A stretch of 64,000 nucleotides of DNA from Cryobacterium mannosilyticum (GCF_004402705.1 NZ_SOFM01000007.1:248001-312000), one strand, 5' to 3'; shown: positions 1 to 10,942, counted from the stretch's first letter. Notes: generated from the letters alone by a model not told the origin. Program-made: numbers and translations.

Positions 1-2694
<2,694 letters not shown>

Positions 2695-2695
<1 letters not shown>

Positions 2696-3900
2696 TACTT
2701 GGCGTCTCCTGCTCCGGCGGCCGCGATATGGGCGACCACCACGTCCCTGAACCTGTCGAAAAGATACTCGGCGTCGTGCGGGCCGGCCGCCGACTCCGGG
2801 TGGTACTGCACCGAGAACGCTGGGATGTCGAGGCAGCGGATGCCCTCGACCACCTGGTCGTTGAGGCTGTAGTGGCTCACTTCGACCCGGCCGAACCCGG
2901 TGCGGGAGTCGCTGATCCCGTCGATCGGCATGTCGACGGCGAAGCCGTGGTTCTGCGAGGTGATCTCCACCCGGCCCGTGGTCTTGTCGAGCACGGGCTG
3001 GTTGATGCCGCGGTGCCCGAACGGCAGCTTGTAGGTGCGGAAGCCGAGGGCCCGGCCGAGGAGCTGGTTGCCGAAGCAGATGCCGAAGTACGGCACGCCA
3101 GCGCGGAGCACCTCCTGGAGCAGGGTGACGTGGGCGTCGGAGGCGGCCGGGTCGCCGGGGCCGTTGGAGAAGAAGACGGCGGACGGGTCCAGCGAGAGCA
3201 CGTGCTCCGCGGTGACCGATTGCGGGAGCACGAGCACTTCGAAGCCGCGCTCGGCGAGGTGGTTCAGGGTGGAGGTCTTCACGCCGAGGTCGAGCACGGC
3301 GACCGAGCCGATCCGCTCCCCCTTGGCGGGCACCGAGAACGGTTCGACCGTCGACACCTCGTCGGAGAGGTTGCGTCCGCGCATGGCCTGGCCGGAGCGC
3401 ACCAGTTCGAGCTGCTCCCCGTCGGAGAGAGTGAAGGCGTCGCCGGAGAAGATGCCGGAGCGCATGGCGCCGGCCGAGCGGATGTGCCGGGTGATCGCCC
3501 GGGTGTCGATTCCGCTGATCCCGACCACGCCGCCGTCTTCGAGGTCGTCGTCCAGGCGCCGGGTCGAGCGGAAGTTGGAGGCGATCCGGGCGGGTTCGCG
3601 CACGACGAAACCGGACACCCAGATCCGGCGGGACTCCATGTCCTCGTCGTTCGCGCCGGTGTTGCCGATGTGCGGCGCCGTCATCAGCACGATCTGCCCG
3701 GCGTAGGACGGGTCGGTGAGGGTCTCCTGGTATCCGGTCATCCCGGTGGCGAAGACGATCTCGCCGAGGGTCCGTCCGCGGCTGCCGTAGGCACGGCCGA
3801 CGAAGCGGCGCCCGTCCTCGAGCACGAGCACGGCGGGATCCGTCGTGCGGGTGTTCGGCCTGCCGGTGTCCGGGTGGTCCAGGGTCGCTGCGTTGCTCAC
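2695..3900 (-). CDS. carA: Carbamoyl-phosphate synthase small (glutaminase) subunit
   Basis: CarA hydrolyses glutamine and channels ammonia to CarB. The C-terminal class I amidotransferase domain has the nucleophile motif GICFGNQLLG, the SQNHGFAV segment and the VQYHPES catalytic His/Glu. The N-terminal domain contains TGMTGYQETLTDPSYAGQ. I chose the GTG at 3900, giving 401 aa (VSNAATLD...), because it lies one base after the stop of the upstream gene and is preceded by an AGCGAGG ribosome binding site. A longer in-frame ORF from 3951 would start inside that upstream gene. The stop overlaps the carB ATG. Confidence 0.95.
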
Positions 3901-3901
3901 G

Positions 3902-4444
3902 CTACGCCTCGCTTTCGTCGTGCGCGGCCGGGCTGAGGGCTCCGGCAGCAATGGTTCGGATCGCGTCGTTCACGGTGGCGCGGTCGCTGGGGTCGATGAT
4001 GCGGAAGTAGCTGTCGACGATCTCGCCGGTCTCGGCGGCCGGGGCGTTCAGCCGCCAGCCGAGCAGGAGCAGACCGTCTGATTCGACGGCCCGGTCGATG
4101 GTCCAGGTGGCGGCTTCGAGCAATTCGATGGCGTCGGCCGGGATGAACACGACTTGCTCGCCGGCGAGGGAGAGGAGGACACCGGCCTCGGTGACGGTGA
4201 CGACGGCCCTGGCCCGGAAGCCGAGCCCGCGGATGTTCAGGCGTTCGAGGGGTGCCCCCCGCCGGGTGGTGGCGACATAGAAGGCCGCCGCCGAAGCCAG
4301 CTCCGGGGTGGTCTCTCCGGGCAGCGGGTAACCGGCCGGCAGGGCGGCGTCGCGGCGTCCGCGGGCGCGCCAGCTGCGAATCATCAGGGCGAGCAGCCCC
4401 AGCAGCACGAGCGCGGTGATGACCGTGGGGATGGTCCTATCCAT
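3902..4444 (-). CDS. PH-like domain membrane protein of the pyr operon
   Basis: The protein is 180 aa. It has one N-terminal membrane segment (residues about 7-24, TVITALVLLGLLALMI), then a short basic linker and a soluble domain of the bacterial PH-like type. It has no catalytic motif. Its place between pyrC and carA matches the position of Rv1382 in the Mycobacterium tuberculosis pyr operon. It overlaps the pyrC stop by 8 bases and ends one base before the carA start, so it is embedded in the operon and surely co-translated. Its role is unknown. The synteny suggests a link to pyrimidine synthesis, but nothing in the sequence proves one. Confidence 0.85.
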   Translation of the reverse strand: MDRTIPTVITALVLLGLLALMIRSWRARGRRDAALPAGYPLPGETTPELASAAAFYVATTRRGAPLERLNIRGLGFRARAVVTVTEAGVLLSLAGEQVVFIPADAIELLEAATWTIDRAVESDGLLLLGWRLNAPAAETGEIVDSYFRIIDPSDRATVNDAIRTIAAGALSPAAHDESEA

Positions 4445-5786
4445 GGTTGTTCTCCCGTTCCGACGTGATTTCGGCGGCCGGTCGCAGTGCGCCGTCCAGC
4501 ACCGTCGCGTAGCCGCGGTGGAACGTCGCGCGCACCCGGCCGGGGAGCGTCATGCTCAGATACGGCGAATTGGTTCCCTTGCCGGCGAGGTCGGCCCGCC
4601 CGAAGACCCGGCTGGCGGCCGGGTCGTAGAGGGTGAGCTCCGCCGGGGCCCCGACGACGAGTCCCTGGCCCTGGCCGGTGACCCGGCCGATCCGCGCGGG
4701 CGTGGCCGAGAGCACCCTTGCGATGTCTGCCCAGTCGAGCAGTCCACTCCGGACCACGGCGGCGTGCACGACGGACAGGGCCGATTCGAGGCCGACCATG
4801 CCGTTGGCCGCGGCATCCCATTCGCAATCCTTGGCCTCGACCGGGTGCGGGGCGTGGTCGGTGGCGACGATGTCGATGGTGCCGTCGGCGAGCCCCGCGC
4901 GCAGCGCCTCGACGTCTTCGCGGCGACGCAGCGGCGGGTTGACCTTGAACCGGGCGTCGTAGCCACGCACGAGGTCTTCGGTCAGCAGCAGGTGGTGCGG
5001 GGTGGCCTCGGCAGTCACGTTGATGCCGCGGGCCTTCGCCCAGCGGATGACGTCGACGGACCCGGCGGTGGAGACGTGGCACACGTGCAGGCGGGAACCG
5101 ACGTGCTCGGCGAGCAGCACGTCGCGCGCGATGATCGACTCCTCGGCGACCGCGGGCCAGCCGGCCAGTCCCAGTTCGCTGGACAGCGCGCCCTCGTTCA
5201 TCTGGGCCTTCTCGGTGAGCCGCGGCTCCTGCGCGTGCTGCGCGATGACGCCGTCGAACGCCTTAACGTATTCGAGGGCCCGGCGCATCAGGAGCGGGTC
5301 GGCGACGCAGAACCCGTCATCGGAGAACACCCGCACGCGCGCCCGGCTGGTCGCCATGGCGCCGAGTTCGGCCAGCCGCTCCCCCGCGAGGCCGACGGTC
5401 ACGGCGCCGATCGGCTGCACGGTGACGTAGCCGGCCTGGTCGCCGAGTGCGAGGACCTGTTCGACGACACCGGCGGTGTCCTGCACCGGGGAGGTGTTGG
5501 CCATGGCGAAGACGCTGGTGAAACCGCCGATTGCGGCGGCCCGACTGCCGGTGAGGATGGTTTCGCTCTGCTCGTAGCCCGGCTCGCGGAGGTGGGTGTG
5601 CAGGTCGACGAGCCCGGGCAGGGCGATCAGCCCGTCGGCGTCGACCGTGGTGGCGCCGGCGCGGGAGAGGCCGGAGCCGATCTCGGCGATCCGTCCGCCG
5701 GCCAGGACGAGGTCGGTCCGGGTGCCGTCGGGGAGCGTGGCGCCCCGGATGAGCCAGGACGTGCTTGGAGTGCTTTCGCTGGGCAT
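4437..5786 (-). CDS. pyrC: Dihydroorotase
   Basis: This 449-aa class I dihydroorotase interconverts carbamoyl aspartate and dihydroorotate, the third step of pyrimidine synthesis. The binuclear zinc site is visible as DLHTHLREPG. The later conserved elements are HVCHVSTAGS and ATDHAPHPVEAKD. The length is typical of the bacterial amidohydrolase form. The ATG at 5784-5786 directly follows the pyrB TAA stop with no gap. The 3' end overlaps the next gene by 8 bases. Confidence 0.96.
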   Translation of the reverse strand: MPSESTPSTSWLIRGATLPDGTRTDLVLAGGRIAEIGSGLSRAGATTVDADGLIALPGLVDLHTHLREPGYEQSETILTGSRAAAIGGFTSVFAMANTSPVQDTAGVVEQVLALGDQAGYVTVQPIGAVTVGLAGERLAELGAMATSRARVRVFSDDGFCVADPLLMRRALEYVKAFDGVIAQHAQEPRLTEKAQMNEGALSSELGLAGWPAVAEESIIARDVLLAEHVGSRLHVCHVSTAGSVDVIRWAKARGINVTAEATPHHLLLTEDLVRGYDARFKVNPPLRRREDVEALRAGLADGTIDIVATDHAPHPVEAKDCEWDAAANGMVGLESALSVVHAAVVRSGLLDWADIARVLSATPARIGRVTGQGQGLVVGAPAELTLYDPAASRVFGRADLAGKGTNSPYLSMTLPGRVRATFHRGYATVLDGALRPAAEITSERENNHG

Positions 5787-6737
5787 TTAGGAATCCTCCC
5801 GGTCACCGGACATAAGCAGGTACAGCGCCGCCATCCGCACGGAAACCCCGTTCGCCACCTGTTCGAGCACAGTCGAGGCGGCCGAATCGGCAGCCGCCGA
5901 AGAGATCTCGAGGCCGCGGTTCATCGGGCCGGGGTGCATGACAATGCTAGTCGGACCCAGCCGGGCGAATCGCTCGTCATCGAGGCCCCAGCGGCGCGAA
6001 TACTCGCGGCTGTTCGGGAAGAAGGCCGCGTTCATCCGTTCGGCCTGGATCCGCAGCATCATGATCACGTCGGGCTTCGCGGCGATCGCCGCGTCGAGGT
6101 CGAACCCGACGGCGGCGGGCCAGCCGGACATGTCCATCGGCAGCAGGGTCGGCGGGGCGACGAAGGTCACTCCCGCGCCGAGTGTGGTGAGCAGCCACAG
6201 GTTTGAGCGGGCCACCCGGGAGTGCAGCACGTCACCGACGATGGTGACCGTCACCCCGTCGAGGCCCTTGCCGCGGGAGGCGGGGCCGTGCAGCCGGCGG
6301 CGGATCGTGAACGCGTCGAGCAGCGCCTGGGTGGGGTGTTCGTGGGTGCCGTCGCCGGCGTTGATGATGCCGGCGTCGATCCAGCCGCTGGCGGCGAGCA
6401 CCTCGGGGGCGCCGGAGGCCGGGTGACGGATGACGACGCCGTCGGCTCCCATCGCGGCCAGGGTCTGTGCGGTGTCCTTGAGGCTCTCGCCCTTCGACAC
6501 GCTCGACCCCTTCGCGCTGAAGTTGATCACGTCGGCGCTGAGCCGTTTGGCGGCGGCCTCGAAGGAGATCCGGGTGCGGGTGGAGTCCTCGAAGAAGAGG
6601 TTCACCACGGTCTTGCCGCGCAACGTGGGCAGTTTCTTGACCTCACGGTTGGCGACGTCGGCCATGTCCTCGGCGATGTCGAGCAGCCGGATCGCGTCGG
6701 GGCGGGCGAGCCCCTTGGTCGAGAGCAGGTGCTTCAT
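5787..6737 (-). CDS. pyrB: Aspartate carbamoyltransferase catalytic subunit
   Basis: PyrB condenses carbamoyl phosphate with aspartate, the committed step of pyrimidine synthesis. The carbamoyl-phosphate site is FFEDSTRTRISFE and the second conserved site is HEHPTQALLDAF. At 316 aa it is a standard catalytic chain. No pyrI regulatory subunit gene is adjacent, as usual in actinobacteria. It overlaps pyrR by 4 bases (ATGA) and abuts pyrC. Confidence 0.97.
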   Translation of the reverse strand: MKHLLSTKGLARPDAIRLLDIAEDMADVANREVKKLPTLRGKTVVNLFFEDSTRTRISFEAAAKRLSADVINFSAKGSSVSKGESLKDTAQTLAAMGADGVVIRHPASGAPEVLAASGWIDAGIINAGDGTHEHPTQALLDAFTIRRRLHGPASRGKGLDGVTVTIVGDVLHSRVARSNLWLLTTLGAGVTFVAPPTLLPMDMSGWPAAVGFDLDAAIAAKPDVIMMLRIQAERMNAAFFPNSREYSRRWGLDDERFARLGPTSIVMHPGPMNRGLEISSAAADSAASTVLEQVANGVSVRMAALYLLMSGDREDS

Positions 6738-7300
6738 CGGGCGGCCGCCGCGTCCTGGTCGATCGCGGTACCGCCGTCGATGCTGACGAACTCGTCGCCG
6801 TCGACTTCGAGCAGGTGCAGGTTGATCCGCTCGTCCGTGGAGCTGGGCAGGTTCTTGCCGACGAAGTCCGCTCGGATCGGCAGTTCGCGATGACCGCGGT
6901 CGACGAGCACGGCGAGCCGCACGATCGTGGGGCGACCGTGGTCGCCGAGCGCGTCGAGGGCGGCGCGGATGGTGCGACCGGAGTAGAGCACGTCGTCGAC
7001 GAGCACGACCGTGGCACCGTCGATGCTGCCGGGAACCAGGGTGCGGGACGGGGTCCGGGTGCGAGTGTGGGCCAGGTCGTCACGGTACATGGTGACGTCG
7101 AGGGAGCCGACGCGCACATCCGTCGCCGCGGGCTCGATCCGCTGGATCGTCTCGGCGATCCGCTGGGCGAGCACGACGCCCCTGGTCGGGATGCCCAGGA
7201 TCACCAGCTTGTCGGGGCCTCGATTGGACTCCAGGATCTCGTGCGAGATCCGAGTCAACGCTCGGGCAATGTCAGCCTGGTTCAGCACGGTGCGTGCCAT
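6734..7300 (-). CDS. pyrR: Bifunctional pyr operon regulator / uracil phosphoribosyltransferase
   Basis: PyrR binds pyr mRNA when UMP is abundant, and most homologues also have uracil phosphoribosyltransferase activity. The 188-aa product carries the PRPP-binding loop VVLVDDVLYSGRTIR and the N-terminal motif ILGIPTRGVVLAQRIAE. It is the first gene of the leftward pyr operon. The ATG at 7300 is preceded by a strong AAGGAGG (7309-7315) with 8 bases of spacing. A match to the PyrR-binding loop lies immediately upstream of that ribosome binding site, so the gene probably regulates its own operon at translation. Confidence 0.96.
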   Translation of the reverse strand: MARTVLNQADIARALTRISHEILESNRGPDKLVILGIPTRGVVLAQRIAETIQRIEPAATDVRVGSLDVTMYRDDLAHTRTRTPSRTLVPGSIDGATVVLVDDVLYSGRTIRAALDALGDHGRPTIVRLAVLVDRGHRELPIRADFVGKNLPSSTDERINLHLLEVDGDEFVSIDGGTAIDQDAAAAR

Positions 7301-7318
7301 AAACCGGACCTCCTTCCC

Positions 7319-7332
7319 CGCCTCACCGGACG
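7319..7332 (-). promoter_or_regulatory. Probable PyrR-binding loop in the pyr leader
   Basis: On the transcript strand the leader reads CGTCCGGTGAGGCG. The published PyrR-binding-loop consensus, as I remember it, is ARUCCNGNGAGGYU. Twelve of 14 positions agree, including the whole UCC-N-G-N-GAGGY core. The site ends 3 bases before the AAGGAGG of pyrR. Binding there could mask the ribosome binding site, as described for translational repression by mycobacterial PyrR. No terminator/antiterminator pair of the Bacillus type is visible in this short leader. Confidence 0.6.
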
Positions 7333-7395
7333 GCTGTTAAAGGATGTCTATTCGGGCCAGCCTAGCAGCGCGCCGGCCGGTGTCCGTCCGCCGCC

Positions 7396-7431
7396 GCTGA
7401 GCGCCTCGCTGAGCGCCTCGCTGAGCGCCTC
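7396..7431. repeat. Three perfect 12-bp tandem repeats
   Basis: GCTGAGCGCCTC occurs three times head to tail (7396-7407, 7408-7419, 7420-7431). The last copy runs into the stop codon of the methyltransferase gene on the reverse strand. Bases 7419-7435 form a perfect 7-bp hairpin (CGCTGAG, CGC loop, CTCAGCG). It lies between the convergent end of that gene and the pyr promoter region and may help terminate transcription, although no U tract follows. Confidence 0.8.
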
Positions 7432-8263
7432 AGCGCAGCGGCTTCACCGCCTGGATCGTGTAGCTCAACGGCGCGACCCCGGCCCGCGCGTCGAGGGCGT
7501 ACTCGCCGTCGCCGCGCCGAAGCATCTGTCCGGGCAGCGCCTCCCACGGAACGCTGTCGTGTTCGACAAGCATGGTGAGGTTGAGGCCCGCGCCCAGCAG
7601 CGCGGTCACGATCTCGCCGAGACCGTGGTTCCACTCGAATGTCTTTGTGGCCGTGATCGGCCGGTCGGTCTCGACATAGCTGGAGTCGTCGTCCCATTCG
7701 AGCGGCTCCTCCTGCTCGAAGTAGGGAAAACGCAGGTGCAGGTCGTCGGCGATCCTCTCGTCCATGGTCCACAGGATCGGATGGCCCTCACGCAGGAAGA
7801 GCCGGCCGCCCGGCGCCAACAGCCCGCCCACCACGGCCGCCCAGTGGTCGATGCTGGGCAGCCAGCAGAGCGCCCCGATTCCCGTGTAGACGAGATCGAA
7901 GGTCTCCGGCTCGAGTACCGACAGGGCCGAGTAGACATCCGACTCGACGAAGTCGACCTGGTCGCCGGTTTCCGCGACGAGGGCGCGCGCCTCCGCAAGG
8001 GCCACCGGGGAGAAGTCCAGTCCCGTGACGCGCGCACCGAGTCTGGCCAGGGAGAGCGTGTCAGTTCCGATGTGGCACTGCAGGTGCACCGTGCGCAGCC
8101 CTGCGATATCGTCAAGCCGGTCGAGGTCGAAGCGCACGATTTCCGACAGGAGTCCGGGGTCGTCGACATAGCGCTGCACGTGGTAGCCCAGTCCGTTTCG
8201 CGCGGCGTGGGCCGCGGCGCGATCGTCCCAGTTGGCGCGATTCGTGTCCAGATGGTGCTGCAT
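7430..8263 (-). CDS. Class I SAM-dependent methyltransferase
   Basis: The 277-aa protein has a Rossmann-type methyltransferase core: motif I region TVHLQCHIGTDTLSLARLGA, the acidic strand end GLDFSPVALAEA, then FDLVYTGIGALCWLPSI and GLLAPGGRLFLREGHP. The substrate cannot be read from the sequence. I chose the ATG at 8263 because AAGAGGA sits 7 bases upstream. A longer ORF from 8299 lacks such a site. The gene stands alone, upstream of and in the same orientation as the pyr operon. The next gene upstream is broken by an assembly gap. Confidence 0.85.
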   Translation of the reverse strand: MQHHLDTNRANWDDRAAAHAARNGLGYHVQRYVDDPGLLSEIVRFDLDRLDDIAGLRTVHLQCHIGTDTLSLARLGARVTGLDFSPVALAEARALVAETGDQVDFVESDVYSALSVLEPETFDLVYTGIGALCWLPSIDHWAAVVGGLLAPGGRLFLREGHPILWTMDERIADDLHLRFPYFEQEEPLEWDDDSSYVETDRPITATKTFEWNHGLGEIVTALLGAGLNLTMLVEHDSVPWEALPGQMLRRGDGEYALDARAGVAPLSYTIQAVKPLR

Positions 8264-8349
8264 CGTCGTCCTCTTCCCGCTCGGCGTCGGCGAGCCCACC
8301 AGACTACGTGGCCGCGTCCCCTCCGCGCCACCGAATATTGGATACGATA

Positions 8350-8392
8350 TTCGATCAAAGAAACCCGAGCAATACTCGTATCTTTGTTCGAA
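8350..8392. promoter_or_regulatory. AT-rich promoter region with 15-bp inverted repeat
   Basis: TTCGATCAAAGAAAC (8350-8364) and GTATCTTTGTTCGAA (8378-8392) are inverted copies with 13 of 15 positions matching, separated by 13 bases. This lies in an unusually AT-rich patch between divergent genes. A TATTCT at 8399-8404 is placed so that transcription of the rightward gene would begin at or next to its ATG (8411), which fits a leaderless transcript. The repeat looks like a dimeric repressor site. The bound protein is unknown. Confidence 0.45.
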
Positions 8393-8410
8393 TTATGGTA
8401 TTCTGGGGTC

Positions 8411-8476
8411 ATGGCAGGAACCCCTGATCCCAGTGCCACCACCGCCTTCACCGAGGCGGATGCCGGCAGTNGGTAG
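8411..8476 (+). other. 5' fragment of an unidentified gene, cut by an assembly gap
   Basis: An ATG preceded by a good promoter opens a frame reading MAGTPDPSATTAFTEADAGS. The frame then meets an ambiguous base (8471) and a stop at 8474-8476. A 20-residue product is unlikely, and the N suggests that sequence is missing here. The real gene may be much longer. Genes with internal repeats, such as the DUF222/13E12 HNH endonucleases common in actinobacteria, often break assemblies in this way, but nothing here identifies the family. The 58 bases from 8477 to 8534 may belong to its lost 3' end. Confidence 0.4.
8471..8471. other. Ambiguous base (N), probable assembly junction
   Basis: This is the only ambiguity code I noticed in the window. 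It interrupts an open reading frame that has a convincing promoter and start, and the sequence on its two sides is not obviously continuous. Distances and gene structure across this point should not be trusted. Confidence 0.9.
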
Positions 8477-8534
8477 AACGTGCGCCGGCTCTCGCACGGT
8501 GCGCCGCGACCTGGTGCCGGCGACACGGGTCAGG

Positions 8535-8975
8535 TCAGGCGAAGCCCCAGGCCTTCTCCTCGTCGCTCGACGCGTCGGACAGCGGAGTGCCGGTCAGCGG
8601 TCGGGGTGCGACGGGACCCAGCGGGTGGTACCCGGGGTCGGGGGGCCGCACGGCCGCCTCCTTGAGCTCCACGAAGATCGCGTGCGTCGAGGTCTTGCCG
8701 ATGTTGAGGCCGGCGTGTTCCTGGGCCGGGAGCCAGCGCGTCTCGCCGGCGGGCAGTTCGACGTCGAGCTCGCGACCCTCCGACGACAACCGCCGGGAGT
8801 AGGCGCTGAGGGTGATCATCACACTGTCGGGATGCTCGTGCGGGTTGGTCTCATCGCCGGGGGCGTCGAGGAATTCGAGCACGCGAACACGCTCGTTCTC
8901 GAGGAGCACCCGGTAGAGTCCCGGGTCGGTGACGAGGGGATCCAGGGGATCCGTGACTTTCTTTTCGCTGTCCAT
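8535..8975 (-). CDS. Small cupin-fold protein
   Basis: The 146-aa product starts MDSEKKVTDPLD. It contains a single cupin-like barrel with NPHEHPDSVMITLSAY as the first metal-binding segment and AQEHAGLNIGKTSTHAIFVELKE as the second. The histidines around residues 45-50 and 97-110 would bind a metal. Such stand-alone cupins are usually of unknown function. I used the ATG at 8975, because the ORF extending to 9113 has a low-complexity, Arg/Gly-rich start typical of non-coding reading. It is divergent from the CPBP protease gene. Confidence 0.75.
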   Translation of the reverse strand: MDSEKKVTDPLDPLVTDPGLYRVLLENERVRVLEFLDAPGDETNPHEHPDSVMITLSAYSRRLSSEGRELDVELPAGETRWLPAQEHAGLNIGKTSTHAIFVELKEAAVRPPDPGYHPLGPVAPRPLTGTPLSDASSDEEKAWGFA

Positions 8976-9117
8976 GTGGCACGGTAACACCGTTGGGCCG
9001 CGCCGAACAAGGGTTCGGAGATGACCGGTTGCCGACCTTCCCGGTCCACCGCGGCGGGCGCCGGAGGCACCTTGACGGGTGCGGTGAGCGGGACTAGGAC
9101 AGGAGGTGGGCATCCGG

Positions 9118-10047
9118 ATGAGTCATTCGATGGGAGTTCTGATGAGCCGGTCAGTTTCCACCGCCGCGCAACGGCCGTTCCCCTCGCTCCGGGCCTTCGC
9201 CGCCCGCCGCCCGGTCAGCGCGTTCTGCGTCGCCGCCGTCGGGCTGGTCCTGCTGCTGCAGACCCTGCTGCTCGTCGCGGGGCTCGACCTGACGCCCGGG
9301 AAACTCGCGGAACTGGTCATCCTGTTCGGGCTCGCGCTCCTGCTCACCGCGTGGATCGGCGGGGTGCCCCTGGTGCGCCGGCTGCTCGGCGGCCTGGCGC
9401 GCTGGCGGTTCGGCCTCGGCCGGTGGCTGCTCGTGCTCCTGGCGATGCCCGCCCTCACCGTGGCGGTCGGCCTCGCCACGGGCACCTTCCGCACCTCGCC
9501 CGACGGCTGGGGAGCGGTCACCCTCGACTACCTGGTCATCCTGGTGCTGATCGCACTGACCGCGAGCATCTGGGAGGAGACGGCCTGGGCCGGCTTCGTG
9601 CAGTCGCGCCTGATGGCCGACCGCGGACTGCTCATCGGCTCGCTGCTCACCGCGGCGCCGTTCGCTCTGATCCACCTCCCGTTGGCCTTCGAGTCATCCG
9701 GCCTGGCCCGGACGAGCCTGACGGATGCCTGGATCAGCTGGGCCTTCGTCATCGGTTCCGCGCCCTTCTTCCGCTACCTCGCGGGCGGCCTGCTGGTCGA
9801 CACCGGCGGCAGCATCCTCGCCGTCGCCCTCCTGCACGCGTCGTTCAACACCTCCGGCTCGCTCAGCGTCGTCCCGGGCGGGTGGCAGTACGCCCTCGCC
9901 CTTGTGGTGCTCACGATCCTCGTCGCCGCCTACCGCGCGCTCCGCGGCCGCTCGCTCGTGCGCGGCACCGTGCCCGCCCTGGCGGAGCCAGGGTCGGAGT
10001 CGCTGTCCCGCTCGGGTCAGGCCGGCGACCAGCGCGCCGCGGCGTAG
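9118..10047 (+). CDS. CPBP family intramembrane metalloprotease
   Basis: This polytopic protein of about 309 aa has roughly eight hydrophobic segments. It carries the CPBP (CAAX protease/bacteriocin-processing, Abi) signature: WEETAWAGFVQSRL, then FALIHLPLAF and LLHASFNTSG, which supply the glutamates and histidines of the membrane-embedded site. Physiological substrates are not predictable. An AGGAGG at 9101-9106 serves the ATG at 9118. The in-frame GTG at 9106 overlaps that site and is unlikely, and ATGs at 9130 and 9142 are alternatives. The 3' end overlaps the convergent alkyltransferase-like gene. Confidence 0.85.
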   Translation: MSHSMGVLMSRSVSTAAQRPFPSLRAFAARRPVSAFCVAAVGLVLLLQTLLLVAGLDLTPGKLAELVILFGLALLLTAWIGGVPLVRRLLGGLARWRFGLGRWLLVLLAMPALTVAVGLATGTFRTSPDGWGAVTLDYLVILVLIALTASIWEETAWAGFVQSRLMADRGLLIGSLLTAAPFALIHLPLAFESSGLARTSLTDAWISWAFVIGSAPFFRYLAGGLLVDTGGSILAVALLHASFNTSGSLSVVPGGWQYALALVVLTILVAAYRALRGRSLVRGTVPALAEPGSESLSRSGQAGDQRAAA

Positions 10048-10333
10048 TCCACCCGGTAGCCGGGGCCAGCGCGTTCAGCAGCGGCGTGCCCTCGGCCCGG
10101 TAGTGCGCGAGTGCGCGCGCCTCGTGCTCGAGCGGCGGATGCCCGCCGGCACGGATGACCCGCCACCACGGCACATCCGACCCGTAGTGCGACATCACCT
10201 GGCCGACCACGCGGGCGCCGCGCGAGCCGAGCACGGCCGCGACGTCCCCGTAGGTCATCACCCGTCCCGGCGGAATCGAATCGACGATGTCGAGCACGTG
10301 GGTCACGAACGGGCTGTCCGGGGCGATGCGCAT
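9911..10333 (-). CDS. Alkyltransferase-like (MGMT-family) DNA-binding protein, frameshifted C-terminus
   Basis: The first 80-85 residues match the DNA-binding domain of O6-alkylguanine alkyltransferase: PPGRVMTYGDVAAVLGSRGA, the Arg-finger region VGQVMSH, then PWWRVIRAGG. Tryptophan stands where the reactive PCHRV cysteine would be, as in ATL proteins that flag alkylated bases for excision repair. After EGTPLLNA the frame turns into an Arg/Pro-rich tail overlapping the CPBP gene by 137 bases. The neighbouring frame instead reads GPGYRVDYAAARWSPA and stops at 10017, the expected ATL ending. One base is probably missing near 10050-10065, and the natural gene would be 10017-10333. Confidence 0.75.
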   Translation of the reverse strand: MRIAPDSPFVTHVLDIVDSIPPGRVMTYGDVAAVLGSRGARVVGQVMSHYGSDVPWWRVIRAGGHPPLEHEARALAHYRAEGTPLLNALAPATGWTTPRRAGRRPDPSGTATPTLAPPGRARCRARASGRGARGRRRRGS

Positions 10334-10346
10334 CAGGCTGACCCGG

Positions 10347-10799
10347 TCAGAGCTGGAGGGAACCGATCGTTTCGCCGTAGGCGGTCTGGCCGATGTCGCG
10401 GAAGCCGATCCGGTGGAAGAACGACTCCGGGCCCTCCTCGCCGGGCTCCCAGATCACGGTGATGTGGTCGAAGCCGCGCCCCCGCGCCTCCTCGGCGAGA
10501 GCCTCCGCGGCGAACTTGCCGACACCCTTGCCCTGGGCGTTCGCGTCCACGTTGATCCGCCAGATGCAGGCGCGGAACTCCTCGTGCTCCGATTCGGGGT
10601 CGAAGTTGCCGTGGATGAAGCCGGCCACCTCGCCGTCGAGCAGCACGACCCGCTGCCAGGACGTCGCCGGGTTGATCACGGATGCCGCGACCGAGTACGA
10701 GACCGGGGCAATGTATTGTTCCTGGCCCGGCTTCAGGCTCAGGGTATTGGCCGCAACAATATTGCGTGCGGACAGTTCTTCCAGTCGTAGTTCACCCAT
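10347..10799 (-). CDS. GNAT family N-acetyltransferase (spermidine acetyltransferase-like)
   Basis: The 150-aa protein has the acetyl-CoA binding motif RINVDANAQGKGVGKFAAEAL and a late FFHRIGFRDIG element, both standard in GNAT enzymes. The N-terminal segment SLKPGQEQYIAPVSYSVAAS resembles that of polyamine (BltD/PaiA-like) acetyltransferases, so a polyamine substrate is plausible but unproved. It lies 13 bases upstream of the alkyltransferase-like gene on the same strand and is divergent from icd. Confidence 0.82.
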   Translation of the reverse strand: MGELRLEELSARNIVAANTLSLKPGQEQYIAPVSYSVAASVINPATSWQRVVLLDGEVAGFIHGNFDPESEHEEFRACIWRINVDANAQGKGVGKFAAEALAEEARGRGFDHITVIWEPGEEGPESFFHRIGFRDIGQTAYGETIGSLQL

Positions 10800-10870
10800 A
10801 GCATCAGGCTAACGTGCGCCCGGGGGTGCCGGTAGTCGGGGTTTCCGCCGACCCGCGAACTGTCTCGATG

Positions 10871-10898
10871 TCAAGATAGTTGCGTCGCTCTAGTAGAA
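10871..10898 (+). promoter_or_regulatory. Probable icd promoter
   Basis: TAGAAT at 10893-10898 is a good -10 element, with TCAAGA 16 bases upstream as a weak -35. Transcription would start about 38 bases before the icd TTG, leaving room for the GAGGAGA ribosome binding site. Confidence 0.4.
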
Positions 10899-10942
10899 TT
10901 GCCGTGGCCATTCAGGCCCCCCGACATTATGAGGAGAATTCA

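Noticed and set aside
7396..7431. Possible CRISPR or regulatory repeat array
   Set aside because: Only three contiguous 12-bp units without spacers; simple tandem duplication.
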